Origin: PHAA01 sp022706565
GTDB lineage: Bacteria; Bacillota; Syntrophomonadia; Syntrophomonadales; Syntrophomonadaceae
Assembly (NCBI GenBank): GCA_040769385.1
Contig: JAXGLD010000003.1
Coordinates: 310,001-374,000, forward strand
Reading direction: 5' to 3'
Length of the DNA stretch: 64,000 bases
The position numbers and the translations under genes were made by a program. Within the stretch, counting starts at the first letter, position 1. Each line of letters opens with the position of its first letter. This document shows, piece by piece, positions 6,661 through 14,944 of the stretch. The notes under the pieces are model-generated. The model searched no databases, had not been told where the DNA came from, and worked only from the letters and a program-made list of their open reading frames with translations.

Positions 6661-9384
6661 GTGATAACATTAACCATTAACGGCCGGGAAGTGCAGACTC
6701 CCCGGGGCAGCACCATTCTGGAGGCCTGTCAGCGGAACGGTATATCAATTCCTACCCTCTGCTATGATCCTGATCTGCGCCTGGCGGGTTCCTGCCGCAT
6801 GTGCGTAGTAGAGGTCAAGGGCCGGCCCCTTTATGCGGCGTCCTGTGTAACGCCGGCGGAATCTAACATGATAATAGAGACGGAGAGCGAAGGTATTGTA
6901 GCGGCCCGTAAGGTCATACTGGAGCTGTTGGCAGCACGGCACAACTTTAATTGCCAGGTATGCGAGAAGAACGGCGCCTGCACCTTCCAGGATTATTGCT
7001 ATCAATACGGAATAAAAGAGAGCCGCTATGAATACGGCCATGGTGCCATCTACGAAATAACTGATCCCAACCCCTTCCTGGAGCGGGATTACAACAAATG
7101 CGTGATGTGTACTCGGTGCGTTAGGGCTTGTGAAGAAATTACCGTTGCCCGCGCTATTAATGTCAAGAACCGCGGCCATCAGGCCAAAATATCAACTGCC
7201 TTCGACGGCAACCTGGCTGATTCACCCTGCGTGTTCTGCGGACAATGCGTAATGGTCTGCCCGACCGGGGCTCTTACCAGCAAGGTCAGTGCCGGATTAG
7301 GACGTGACTATGAGGTGGACAAGGTTTTGACCACCTGCACCTATTGCGGGACTGGCTGCACCTTCGAACTAAATGTGAAGGACGACCGGGTGGTGGGCGT
7401 AACATCAGACCGCACCACAGTTGGCAGTCCGGTGAATAAGGGCGCCTTGTGCGTCAAAGGCCGTTTTGGCTGGAACTTTATCCATGCCGAAGACCGCCTG
7501 ACTACCCCGCTCATCAAGGAGAATGGTGAGTTCCGTGAAGCCAGTTGGGATGAAGCCCTGGACTTGGTGGCCCAGCGTTTCGGAGAAATCAAAACCCAGT
7601 ATGGACCCGACAGTATGGCCATGTTCACTTCGGCCCGGGTAACCAACGAGGAGAATTACCTGGCCCAGAAATTCACCCGTGCGGTGCTTGGAACCAACAA
7701 TGTGGACCATTGTGCCCGCCTCTGACACTCCGTTACTGTCGCCGGTCTGGGGGCAGCATTCGGAAGCGGAGCAATGACCAATTCCATAGGCGAACTGGAA
7801 AAGGACGCCAAATGTATCTTTGTAATTGGATCCAATACCACCGAAAACCACCCGGTTATCGGTATGAAGATCAAGAAAAACGTTTTATACAATGGAGCCA
7901 AATTGATAGTGGCCGATCCACGCCGGATTGATCTGGCGGATATCGCGGATGTTTATATGCCGCATCTGCCGGGATCAGACGTGGCCTTAATAAATGCCAT
8001 GATGAACGTGATAATCAGTGAAGGCCTGGCCGATGAGAATTTCATTGCCGAACACACTGAGGGTTACGAAGCCATGGCGGAAGTAGTCAAGAAATACACC
8101 CCCGAATTTGCTGAGCCTATCACCGGAGTACCGGCTGAGAAGATCAGGCAAGCAGCTCGCATCTATGCGGAAAGCGATGCCGCGGCCATATGTTATGCCA
8201 TGGGCCTTACCCAGCATCGGACCGGAACCGACAATGTCAAATCGGCCTGTAACCTGGCCATGTTGACTGGTAATATCGGTCGACCCGGCACCGGAGTAGA
8301 TCCTTTGAGAGGCCAGAACAACGTTCAAGGCGCTTGTGACATGGGCGGACTGCCCAACGTGTTCACCGCTTATCAGGCAGTCACCAATGATGCGGCCCGG
8401 GAGAAATTCGAGAAGGCCTGGGGAGTATCACTGCCAGGAAATGTGGGGACCGTGCTTACCGAAGTAATCAACAAGGCACATCATGGAGACGTCAGAGCCT
8501 TGTATGTTCTGGGTGAAAATCCGATGATGAGTGATCCGGACCTGGAGCATGTTGAGGAAGCACTTGAGAAGATTGATTTTGTAGTGGTGCAGGATATTTT
8601 CCTGAGTGAAACCGCCAAGTTTGCCGATGTAGTATTGCCGGGTGCCTCCTTTGCCGAGAAAGACGGGACCTTCAGCAACACCGAGAGAAGGGTGCAGCGG
8701 GTCCGCAAAGCCGTATCTCCCCCTGGTCAAGCCCGTACCGATTGGGAGATCTTATGCGACCTGGCGACCCGCATGGGATATCCCATGAGCTATGCCAACG
8801 CCGAAGAGATATTCGAGGAGATGCGAGCCCTGACTCCGTCCTACGCCGGTATTACCTACCAGCGCTTGGAAAGTGGAGGATTACAGTGGCCGTGTCCGAC
8901 TGAAGCCCACCCGGGTACCCCCTTCCTGCATAAGGACGGGAACTTCAGCCGCGGCCTCGGTGCCTTCACCGCCATTGATTATATACCGCCCGGTGAACTG
9001 CCTGACCAGGATTACCCCATCAGGCTTAGCACCGGACGCAGTTTGTTCCACTATCATACTGGGACCATGACCCGCCGCGCCTCCGCGTTAAACGAGCATG
9101 TACCAGCTGCTGAATTGGAGATCAATGAGAAGCAGGCAGCTGAAATGGGCATCGAGAACGGTGAGGTTGTCAAGGTATCCACCCGGCGGGGGAGCTTGAA
9201 GCTAAAAGCCAAGGTAACCGATAGGATTGCCCGCGGGGTAGCATTTACGACCTTCCATTTCGCCGAGACGGCCGCTAATGTATTGACTAGTTCGGAGTTC
9301 CTGGATCCAGTTGCCAAGATCCCTGAATACAAGGTATCAGCAGCCAGGATCGAGAAGCTCAGTGCCGAAGAAATGACAGGCTAG
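6661..9384 (+). CDS. fdhA: Formate dehydrogenase catalytic subunit, selenocysteine-containing (UGA 7723-7725)
   Basis: Molybdenum- or tungsten-bis-MGD formate dehydrogenase of 907 residues if the in-frame TGA at 7723-7725 is read as selenocysteine (U355). The N-terminus is NuoG-like: [2Fe-2S] cysteines 34, 45, 48, 62, a His/Cys-ligated cluster region (about 93-114), then two ferredoxin-type [4Fe-4S] motifs (CVMCTRCVRAC, CVFCGQCVMVCP). The catalytic part starts with CTYCGTGC and has Sec in HCAR-L-U-HSVTVAG, the position of Sec140 of E. coli FdhF. The sequence on both sides of the TGA is continuous in one frame. GTG start with GAGGAGGG upstream. It oxidises formate or reduces CO2, exchanging electrons with the NuoEF-like partners. 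Confidence 0.95.
7723..7756 (+). promoter_or_regulatory. Selenocysteine UGA codon and bacterial SECIS hairpin
   Basis: The TGA (7723-7725) is followed by a stem CTGTCGCC (7736-7743) / GGGGGCAG (7749-7756), with one G-G mismatch, and the apical loop GGTCT (7744-7748). The loop begins 18 bases after the UGA, the same distance and same GGUCU loop as the E. coli fdhF SECIS that binds SelB. This supports recoding instead of a nonsense mutation. Confidence 0.85.
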
Positions 9385-9429
9385 GAATTATTGAATCTAT
9401 CTTAATTGATGAAAGGTGATGTGTACTCT

Positions 9430-10323
9430 ATGAACTTTATGTCTCCAGCGGAGGTAGCCGCAGCAGTATGTAATGCTGGCAAGACCAAAGCCGAAATGGC
9501 GTTTGGCAAGCTCTTCCTGTTAGGGATTTTGGCTGGTGTCTACATTGGATTCGGGGCCAACCTGGCCACCAAGATCGGCTCCATGGAAGCATCGGGAACA
9601 TCCGGGGGCCAGTTCCTGTTCGGCGCCGTGTTCTCTGTAGGTCTGATGCTGGTAGTCATCGCCGGTGCGGAACTGTTCACCGGCAACAACATGGCCTGTA
9701 TGGCCTCGGTCATGAACGGCCAGGCCGGTTGGGGCGGATTGCTCTACAACTGGTCGGTAGTGTGGATTTCCAACTTCGTAGGTTCGCTGCTGTTGGTTTA
9801 TATCATTTACTACGGCGGCTACTGGGGTGGCCCCGATGCAGCTGCAGGTGGAGCCATAGCGATCAGCGCCCACGGCGCTAAAGCCCTGGCTATTGCCAAA
9901 GGCAAGCTGACCCTGACCTGGGGACAGGCCTTCTTCCGGGCCATCTGCTGTAACTGGCTGGTGTGCCTGGCAGTATGGATGGCCTTCGCCGCCAAAGATA
10001 TAGTCGGCAAGATCTTCGCCATCTTCTTCCCGATCATGGCCTTCGTTTCCAGCGGCTTCGAGCACAGTGTAGCCAACATGTTCTTCATCCCCATGGGCGT
10101 GACCATCGCTCAGGGAGCTCCGGAAGCAGCAGCCACCGCTCTGAAGATGAGTCCCGATGCGGTTTTGGCGCTGTTTAATTACGGCACCACCCTGATGAAC
10201 AACATCATCCCGGTCACCCTGGGCAACATCGTGGGTGGGGCAGGATTCGTCGGAATGTACTACTGGTTCGTATACCTGAGAAAACCGGCTGCGGCCAAGC
10301 AGGACAAGGGTGTAGCCGCGTAA
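9430..10323 (+). CDS. focA: Formate channel, FNT family (FocA-like)
   Basis: Membrane channel of the formate/nitrite transporter family, 297 residues from ATG 9430. Six hydrophobic segments are visible. Family marks include GAELFTGNNMA (the omega-loop region of the second segment), GFEHSVANMFFIPMG (pore His region) and NNIIPVTLGNIVGG near the end. The frame opens at 9406 with another ATG, but AAAGGTGAT directly before 9430 fits the later start. It follows fdhA by 45 bases and is likely the last gene of the operon, moving formate across the membrane to or from partner cells. Confidence 0.93.
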   Translation: MNFMSPAEVAAAVCNAGKTKAEMAFGKLFLLGILAGVYIGFGANLATKIGSMEASGTSGGQFLFGAVFSVGLMLVVIAGAELFTGNNMACMASVMNGQAGWGGLLYNWSVVWISNFVGSLLLVYIIYYGGYWGGPDAAAGGAIAISAHGAKALAIAKGKLTLTWGQAFFRAICCNWLVCLAVWMAFAAKDIVGKIFAIFFPIMAFVSSGFEHSVANMFFIPMGVTIAQGAPEAAATALKMSPDAVLALFNYGTTLMNNIIPVTLGNIVGGAGFVGMYYWFVYLRKPAAAKQDKGVAA

Positions 10324-10355
10324 GCAAGTAAACTATCGTAATCGGAACACTGATT

Positions 10356-10414
10356 GGGGCATTGCCACCTGTGATTAACTGCCAAAGCCCAACATGGAGT
10401 GGTAATGCCCCTTT
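10356..10414 (+). terminator. Terminator of the formate operon
   Basis: Arms GGGGCATTGCCAC (10356-10368) and GTGGTAATGCCCC (10399-10411) pair over 13 bp with one G-U, followed by only TTT. It lies 32 bases after focA. The short U tail makes it moderate as an intrinsic terminator. Confidence 0.6.
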
Positions 10415-10497
10415 AGTCTATCAAGGTTTTAAGATTATCGTATTTGGTTATGCCGGACATTTTAATCCAGAAGGATAATCGGAAGGGGGTATTAAAC

Positions 10498-10953
10498 ATG
10501 GACGCCAAAGAATTCGAACGCATCATAGATATGGCAATTGAGGGCGAGGTCGAGTCTTTCGAATTTTATACCAAGGTAGCGGAGGCATCGGCTAATGCCA
10601 ATGTAAAAAAGATCTTTAGGGAACTGGCTGAGGAGGAAGCAGGACACAAGGTGTCTCTGGAGAGGATCAAGGATAAAGAACTGCAGAACTTCTCCTTCCC
10701 GGCAGCGAGCGATTACGGAATCTCTGAAACCGTGGAAACTCCCAAATTGTCGATGGAGATGAAGCCGGCCGATGCCATTGCCCTGGCCATGAAGAAAGAG
10801 GAAGAGGCCATGAAGATGTACACCGGTCTGGCTAATGCTGCCAGCGACGCCGAACATAAGAACGTGTTCATGAGCCTGGCCCGGATGGAAGCCGGTCATA
10901 AAGCTAAAATGGAGGATCTCTACAACCAGACCGCTTTCCCGGAATGCTGGTAA
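10498..10953 (+). CDS. Rubrerythrin-like ferritin-fold diiron protein
   Basis: Four-helix ferritin-like protein of 151 residues. Two repeated helix-pair units each carry the diiron ligands: EGEVESFEFY with EEEAGHKVSLE, and KKEEEAMKMY with RMEAGHKAKME. There is no C-terminal rubredoxin domain with CxxC pairs, so electrons for peroxide reduction would have to come from another carrier. The start is ATG 10498 with GGAAGGGGG upstream; an in-frame ATG at 10444 lacks a ribosome-binding site. It stands alone between two terminators. A role in oxidative-stress defence of an anaerobe is inferred from the family. Confidence 0.85.
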   Translation: MDAKEFERIIDMAIEGEVESFEFYTKVAEASANANVKKIFRELAEEEAGHKVSLERIKDKELQNFSFPAASDYGISETVETPKLSMEMKPADAIALAMKKEEEAMKMYTGLANAASDAEHKNVFMSLARMEAGHKAKMEDLYNQTAFPECW

Positions 10954-10972
10954 TCCCAACAATATCCATAAA

Positions 10973-11003
10973 AAACCCGCCTGACCAAGGCGGGTTTTTT
11001 TTT
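10973..11003 (+). terminator. Strong intrinsic terminator after the rubrerythrin-like gene
   Basis: AAACCCGCC (10973-10981), loop TGACCAA, GGCGGGTTT (10989-10997) and a run of T to 11003. A textbook Rho-independent terminator. Confidence 0.95.
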
Positions 11004-11009
11004 GATCAT

Positions 11010-11044
11010 GGAAAAAGGAAAACGGCAACCTGCTGCTGTCGTTT
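11010..11044 (-). terminator. Terminator of the tRNA-Gln/tRNA-Glu transcript
   Basis: Read on the minus strand: AAACGACA (11044-11037), a 9-base loop, TGCCGTTT (11027-11020), one G-U pair, then TTCCTTTTTC. A larger GC-rich hairpin (GGCAGCC.../...GGCTGCC, about 11056-11092) lies between it and the tRNA-Glu gene. Confidence 0.65.
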
Positions 11045-11106
11045 TAGATATTTAATCGGCAGCCTTCGCCAGTTGCCTGCGAAAGGCTGCCTAATGTAGT
11101 CAAATA

Positions 11107-11181
11107 TGGTAGCCCTAGGGGGAATCGAACCCCCGTTTCCGCCTTGAGAGGGCGGCGTCCTGACCGCTAGACGATAGGGCC
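11107..11181 (-). tRNA. tRNA-Glu (anticodon CUC)
   Basis: A 75-base cloverleaf can be folded by eye on the minus strand. The acceptor stem GGCCCTA/TAGGGCT has a G1-U72 pair, the anticodon stem is CCGCC/GGCGG with loop CTCTCAA (anticodon CUC, codon GAG), the T arm is GGGGG-TTCGATT-CCCCC, the discriminator is A and CCA is encoded. It lies three bases downstream of tRNA-Gln in the same transcript. A protein frame across this region is not real. Confidence 0.95.
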
Positions 11182-11184
11182 AAA

Positions 11185-11258
11185 TGGCAGCCGGACAAGG
11201 ATTCGAACCCTGGCGAACTGATCCAGAGTCAGTCGTGCTACCACTACACCATCCGGCT
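11185..11258 (-). tRNA. tRNA-Gln (anticodon CUG)
   Basis: A 74-base cloverleaf on the minus strand: acceptor AGCCGGA/TCCGGCT, anticodon stem ACTGA/TCAGT with loop CTCTGGA (anticodon CUG, codon CAG), T arm CAGGG-TTCGAAT-CCTTG, discriminator G as usual for tRNA-Gln, CCA encoded. It is the first of two tRNAs placed downstream of gltX. Confidence 0.95.
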
Positions 11259-11285
11259 GCAAGCACGCATGCTCGCGCAAAAGTT

Positions 11286-11315
11286 ATTATAATACAGGCG
11301 CTGTAATATTGTCAA
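11286..11315 (-). promoter_or_regulatory. Consensus promoter of the tRNA-Gln/tRNA-Glu pair
   Basis: On the minus strand TTGACA (11315-11310), an 18-base spacer and TATAAT (11291-11286), both perfect hexamers. Transcription would start near 11279, about 20 bases before the tRNA-Gln 5' end. The site lies in the gap after the gltX stop codon, so the tRNAs do not depend on gltX read-through. Confidence 0.8.
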
Positions 11316-11328
11316 AACATTACTGATT

Positions 11329-12792
11329 TTATTCTGCCGATAGCCCTCCAATGAATCCGAGTGCCCGTTCCAGCCTGGCTTGACAGGCATCCCGGCCCAA
11401 TAGTTCCATGACCTCAAAGAGCCCCGGGGTATTGGTCACGCCGGACAGGGCCAGGCGGGTGGGATGGATCAGGGCCGAGGCTTTGATCCCCATTTGGGCG
11501 GCTTTATCCCGCAGTCCTTCCTCCAGGTGGACCGCGGTAAAAACATCGACGGTCATGATTACATCCAGCACGGACCTGATATACTCGGTACTTCCAGAGG
11601 GGCGGAAGTATTTCTGGATCCCCTTGGTATCATAGTGCTCCGGCGGGACAAAGAAATAGCCGGCCAGGGGCAGGATTTCCCTGGTGGTCTTGGCGCGGCT
11701 CCGTACCAGATCCACCACCTGGCGAAAATAACTGCGGTTGGTTTCATTCAGCCATCCCATTTTTGCCGCCTCCGGTGTCACCAGGGCCACGATCCGGTCA
11801 AGATCGGCTGCAGCCAGGTATACGCCATTCATCCAGGTCAACTTGGGCAAATCGTAGATGGCAGCTGAACGGGAGACGTTCTCCAAGGCGAAGTTTTCTA
11901 TCATCTGTTCCCGGGGATAGATGTCGATGTTCTCTCCGGGTGACCAGCCCAGCAGGACCAGGTAATTGACCAAGGCTTCAGGCAGGTACCCTTCGTCGCG
12001 GAATTCCTGGACCGAGGTAGCCCCGTGGCGTTTGGAAAGCTTACTGCGGTCTGGGGCCAAAATCATGGAAACATGAGCGAATTGGGGCAACTTCCAGCCC
12101 AGCGCCTCATAAACCTTGATTTGTTTGGGGGTGTTGGACAGGTGTTCTTCGGCTCTTATCACGTGGCTGATATGCATGGTATGATCATCCACCACCACCG
12201 CAAAATTATAGGTGGGCCAACCGTCCGACTTGGCAATTATGAAATCGTCCATCAGCTGATTATCAAATTGAACCGTACCTCGAATCAGGTCATTGACAAT
12301 CGTCTGGCCGGTGCGGTCAACCTTCAAACGGACCACCGGCTTTTCCCCCGCCGCCAGCCGGTTCTTTACTTCCGAATCGTTCATATGCCTGCATTGGCCT
12401 TCATATAGATAGTTGCGTTTTTCGGATTGGGCCTGCTCCCGCTGACGTTTGAGCTCATCCGCACTACAGAAGCAATAGTAAGCCTGGTTTTGGTCCAGCA
12501 ATTGCTGGATGTAGTGACGGTATATTGGTAAACGTTCACTTTGCCGGTAGGGCCCATAATCCCCGCCGACTCCCGGACCTTCATCCCAATCCAGGCCCAG
12601 CCACTTAAGGCCCTCGATAATCCCGGCCGCGGCATCATCGGTAGAACGCTGCAGGTCGGTATCCTCCAAACGCAGCACCAGGGTACCACGACGGTTTCGA
12701 GCGTACAACCAATTGAACAGGGCTGTACGGGCCCCGCCGATGTGCAGGGAACCGGTAGGACTGGGAGCAAACCTTACTCGAACCTCTTCCAA
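11329..12792 (-). CDS. gltX: Glutamyl-tRNA synthetase
   Basis: Class I synthetase of 487 residues. HIGH is HIGG in APSPTGSLHIGGART (about residues 10-24) and KMSKS is KLSKRHG (about 257-263). A zinc site C-x-C...C-x-H is seen in YCFCS and GQCRH, as in E. coli GluRS. The start codon is TTG 12792, supported by GAAGGAGTGG upstream. In most Firmicutes this enzyme is non-discriminating and also forms Glu-tRNA-Gln, later amidated by GatCAB; the tRNA-Gln and tRNA-Glu genes just downstream fit that double role, but discrimination cannot be read from the sequence. Confidence 0.95.
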   Translation of the reverse strand: MEEVRVRFAPSPTGSLHIGGARTALFNWLYARNRRGTLVLRLEDTDLQRSTDDAAAGIIEGLKWLGLDWDEGPGVGGDYGPYRQSERLPIYRHYIQQLLDQNQAYYCFCSADELKRQREQAQSEKRNYLYEGQCRHMNDSEVKNRLAAGEKPVVRLKVDRTGQTIVNDLIRGTVQFDNQLMDDFIIAKSDGWPTYNFAVVVDDHTMHISHVIRAEEHLSNTPKQIKVYEALGWKLPQFAHVSMILAPDRSKLSKRHGATSVQEFRDEGYLPEALVNYLVLLGWSPGENIDIYPREQMIENFALENVSRSAAIYDLPKLTWMNGVYLAAADLDRIVALVTPEAAKMGWLNETNRSYFRQVVDLVRSRAKTTREILPLAGYFFVPPEHYDTKGIQKYFRPSGSTEYIRSVLDVIMTVDVFTAVHLEEGLRDKAAQMGIKASALIHPTRLALSGVTNTPGLFEVMELLGRDACQARLERALGFIGGLSAE

Positions 12793-12976
12793 ATCAAAAC
12801 CACTCCTTCGCTAATTATATTAGCTTAAAACCATCTCCGGCCACAAGTTGGGCCACCGACATCCGGGTTTTAGTCCTGGTCAAAAAATCCGTTTGTGAAA
12901 AACAGGCACCAAATGTCGATACTTTTCATATATTAAGACTATGAGGGAAAGTAGCTTGATTTTGGGGGTTTAGCAA

Positions 12977-13624
12977 TTGGCCAGAAAGTGGATTTCCGTG
13001 CTTGCGGTCGGGTTCATTGTATTCATTGTGATCTTCACAGTGCTGGTAGATCTGCGGCTCAGGGCCAGCATACTGGAAATAGCCCGCACCCAGGCCCAAC
13101 TGCGAGCGGTGGAGGTTATCAATGAAGCCATCAACAACAACATTGTGTCCGACACAAAATACCAGGACCTGGTCACGATCCATACCGATTCCGCCGACCG
13201 GGTGGTGATGCTGCAGGCCAACACGGTGATGATCAACCAGTTGATGACCCGTACCGTCAACGAAGTCATAGCGAGCAGCAAACCGCTGCAGTCCAGCGCT
13301 ATCAACGTGCATTTGGGTCAGCTAACCGGAAACATCCTGCTGGTGGGGCGGGGACCGACTTTCAGTGTGCGGATCCTCCCTATTCAGCAGGTACACGTGG
13401 AAGTAGACAACCGGTTTGAACAGGCTGGTATAAATCAGACCCGCCATATTATCTCGTTTAAGGTCAACACCCGGATCAAGATCGCGGTTCCGCTGGTTAG
13501 TGAAGAACTGCCGGTTTCCACCACCATCCCCATCGCTGATACGGTGATAGTTGGAGAGGTTCCCCACACCTATGTCAATTTCTCCGGAAATGCCGATGCT
13601 ATTATCAATGGGACCGACAAATAA
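12977..13624 (+). CDS. yunB: Sporulation protein YunB
   Basis: Membrane-anchored protein of 215 residues matching the YunB family, needed for normal spore formation in Bacillus and expressed in the mother cell there. One N-terminal hydrophobic helix (about 6-25) is followed by an extracytoplasmic alpha/beta region with typical segments such as QTRHIISFKVNTRIKIAVPL and PLVSEELPVSTTIPIADTVIVG. It starts at TTG 12977 with a weak GGGGG upstream. A TTCATATATTAA sequence 40 bases before the start is repeated before the next gene, also a sporulation gene. Confidence 0.85.
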   Translation: MARKWISVLAVGFIVFIVIFTVLVDLRLRASILEIARTQAQLRAVEVINEAINNNIVSDTKYQDLVTIHTDSADRVVMLQANTVMINQLMTRTVNEVIASSKPLQSSAINVHLGQLTGNILLVGRGPTFSVRILPIQQVHVEVDNRFEQAGINQTRHIISFKVNTRIKIAVPLVSEELPVSTTIPIADTVIVGEVPHTYVNFSGNADAIINGTDK

Positions 13625-13697
13625 CCCCTGCTCGCGCAGGCAATTTTCCAAATCGCGGTTCATATATTAATAATATATTCTGAACAGGAGTGATAAC

Positions 13698-13991
13698 ATG
13701 GTCAAGTTATCTGATCTGCGCACTAGAGAAGTGATAAATGTCCTGGACGGAAAAAAGCTGGGCAACATAATTGATATAGAACTGGATGTGGAGAGGGGCC
13801 GGGTACTGGCATTGGTGCTGCCCGGGCAGGGTAAAGGATGGAGCGTGTTTTCCCGCCGTGAAGAGATTATCGTTCACTGGGAAAAAATCGTAAGGATCGG
13901 CCGGGACGTTATTCTGGTCGAAATAAGTACCTTCTCCGAAGTGGATAAAAAACACAGGGGACGATTCCTGGATGATGACGATAATTTCTAG
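13698..13991 (+). CDS. YlmC/YmxH family sporulation protein (PRC-barrel)
   Basis: Small protein of 97 residues with a PRC-barrel-like beta fold (KLSDLRTREVINVLDGKKLG, then DIELDVERGRVLALVLPG). Members of this family are linked to sporulation in Firmicutes. ATG 13698 with AGGAGTG upstream. It follows yunB by 73 bases, and the gap contains a copy of the TTCATATATTAA motif (13659-13670), so it may have its own promoter. The biochemical role of the family is not known to me. Confidence 0.82.
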   Translation: MVKLSDLRTREVINVLDGKKLGNIIDIELDVERGRVLALVLPGQGKGWSVFSRREEIIVHWEKIVRIGRDVILVEISTFSEVDKKHRGRFLDDDDNF

Positions 13992-14101
13992 GCCACAATC
14001 GGTCCCTGTGGTTGATTATCAGGGTTTTATTGTTCATAATGATTGCAGAACAGCAACGGGTTTTGAATCGGCCGAATTACCGGTTGTGTTGAGGTGAAAT
14101 C

Positions 14102-14554
14102 ATGCTGTGTCCTTATTGTCGGAATACGGACAGCAAGGTAGTTGAAAGCCGCTCCAGCGAGGACGGGGCTACTATAAGACGGCGGCGCGAGTGCATGTCC
14201 TGCCATAAACGTTTCACTACCTATGAAAAATACGAGGAGCGGCCATTCCTGGTGGTAAAGAAGGACGGGAGCCGCCAACAGTTCGACCGCAACAAGATTC
14301 TTATGGGGATTTTGCGCGCCTGCGAGAAAAGATCCGTGAGCTCGGAGGTTATTGAAGAGATTGTGGACTCCATCGAAGCCGAATTGAAGGATCTTAGCGA
14401 GCGCGAGGTCAGCAGTGTGGTCATCGGCGAGATGGTGATGGACAAGCTGCGTGCTCTAGATGAGGTGGCCTATGTGCGATTTGCCTCGGTTTACCGCCAG
14501 TTTACCGATCTCAACAGTTTTATCAGCGCCATAGATCAGCTAAAGGGCAAATAG
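14102..14554 (+). CDS. nrdR: Transcriptional repressor NrdR
   Basis: Regulator of ribonucleotide reductase genes, 150 residues. An N-terminal zinc ribbon (CPYC at 3-6 and CMSC at 31-34) binds NrdR boxes in DNA and the following ATP-cone (about 46-136) senses ATP/dATP. ATG with TTGAGGTGA upstream. No nrd gene or obvious NrdR box is seen next to it, so it acts on distant genes. Length and motifs are standard. Confidence 0.95.
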   Translation: MLCPYCRNTDSKVVESRSSEDGATIRRRRECMSCHKRFTTYEKYEERPFLVVKKDGSRQQFDRNKILMGILRACEKRSVSSEVIEEIVDSIEAELKDLSEREVSSVVIGEMVMDKLRALDEVAYVRFASVYRQFTDLNSFISAIDQLKGK

Positions 14555-14577
14555 CCGTCGCGGTACCCCAAAGCTGG

Positions 14578-14883
14578 TTATGACTGCTCTGGATCTTTCC
14601 CTTCCGTTTCCGCTTGCAGAAGCTCCCGGGTCTGTTCGGCAAATGCTTCCGGAACCGCTATCTTGACTTCACCTAATGGGCCCACCGTCAATCCAAATAC
14701 CGACCCCAAGGATTTAATTAGTCTGACCGGAATGCCGAATGACTTTATCAGGCTTTCCAGCAACACATCCTCGGGCGGGTTGACAGTGGCGATAACCACC
14801 CACGGTGATTCCGAGATATCGAAGCCGCAGTCGGGACACTGCTGCTGTTCTTTAATGTCCAGGTGACATCGGGGACATTGCAT
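14578..14883 (-). CDS. Zinc-ribbon protein with DUF2007-like domain
   Basis: A 101-residue protein beginning MQCPRCHLDIKEQQQCPDC, a CxxC...CxxC zinc ribbon, followed by a domain resembling DUF2007 (VIATVNPPEDVLLESLIKSF... IPVRLIKS, ending in AEQTRELLQ). The start ATG 14883 has AGGAGGTGG eight bases upstream; an in-frame extension to 14913 has no ribosome-binding site. It is convergent with nrdR and divergent from pgeF, with only about 60 bases for both control regions. A signalling role has been proposed for DUF2007 but no function is established. Confidence 0.75.
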   Translation of the reverse strand: MQCPRCHLDIKEQQQCPDCGFDISESPWVVIATVNPPEDVLLESLIKSFGIPVRLIKSLGSVFGLTVGPLGEVKIAVPEAFAEQTRELLQAETEGKDPEQS

Positions 14884-14944
14884 TGAGACCACCTCCTGAC
14901 AATACCTGATCATATTCTATTAGAAATCGGGGGCGAGGACAAAT

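Noticed and set aside
7711..7774. FdhA as two genes or a pseudogene split by a stop codon
   Set aside because: The frame is continuous across the TGA, the TGA is at the known catalytic Sec position and a SECIS hairpin follows.
11006..11266. Minus-strand 86-residue coding frame
   Set aside because: It runs through two complete tRNA genes.
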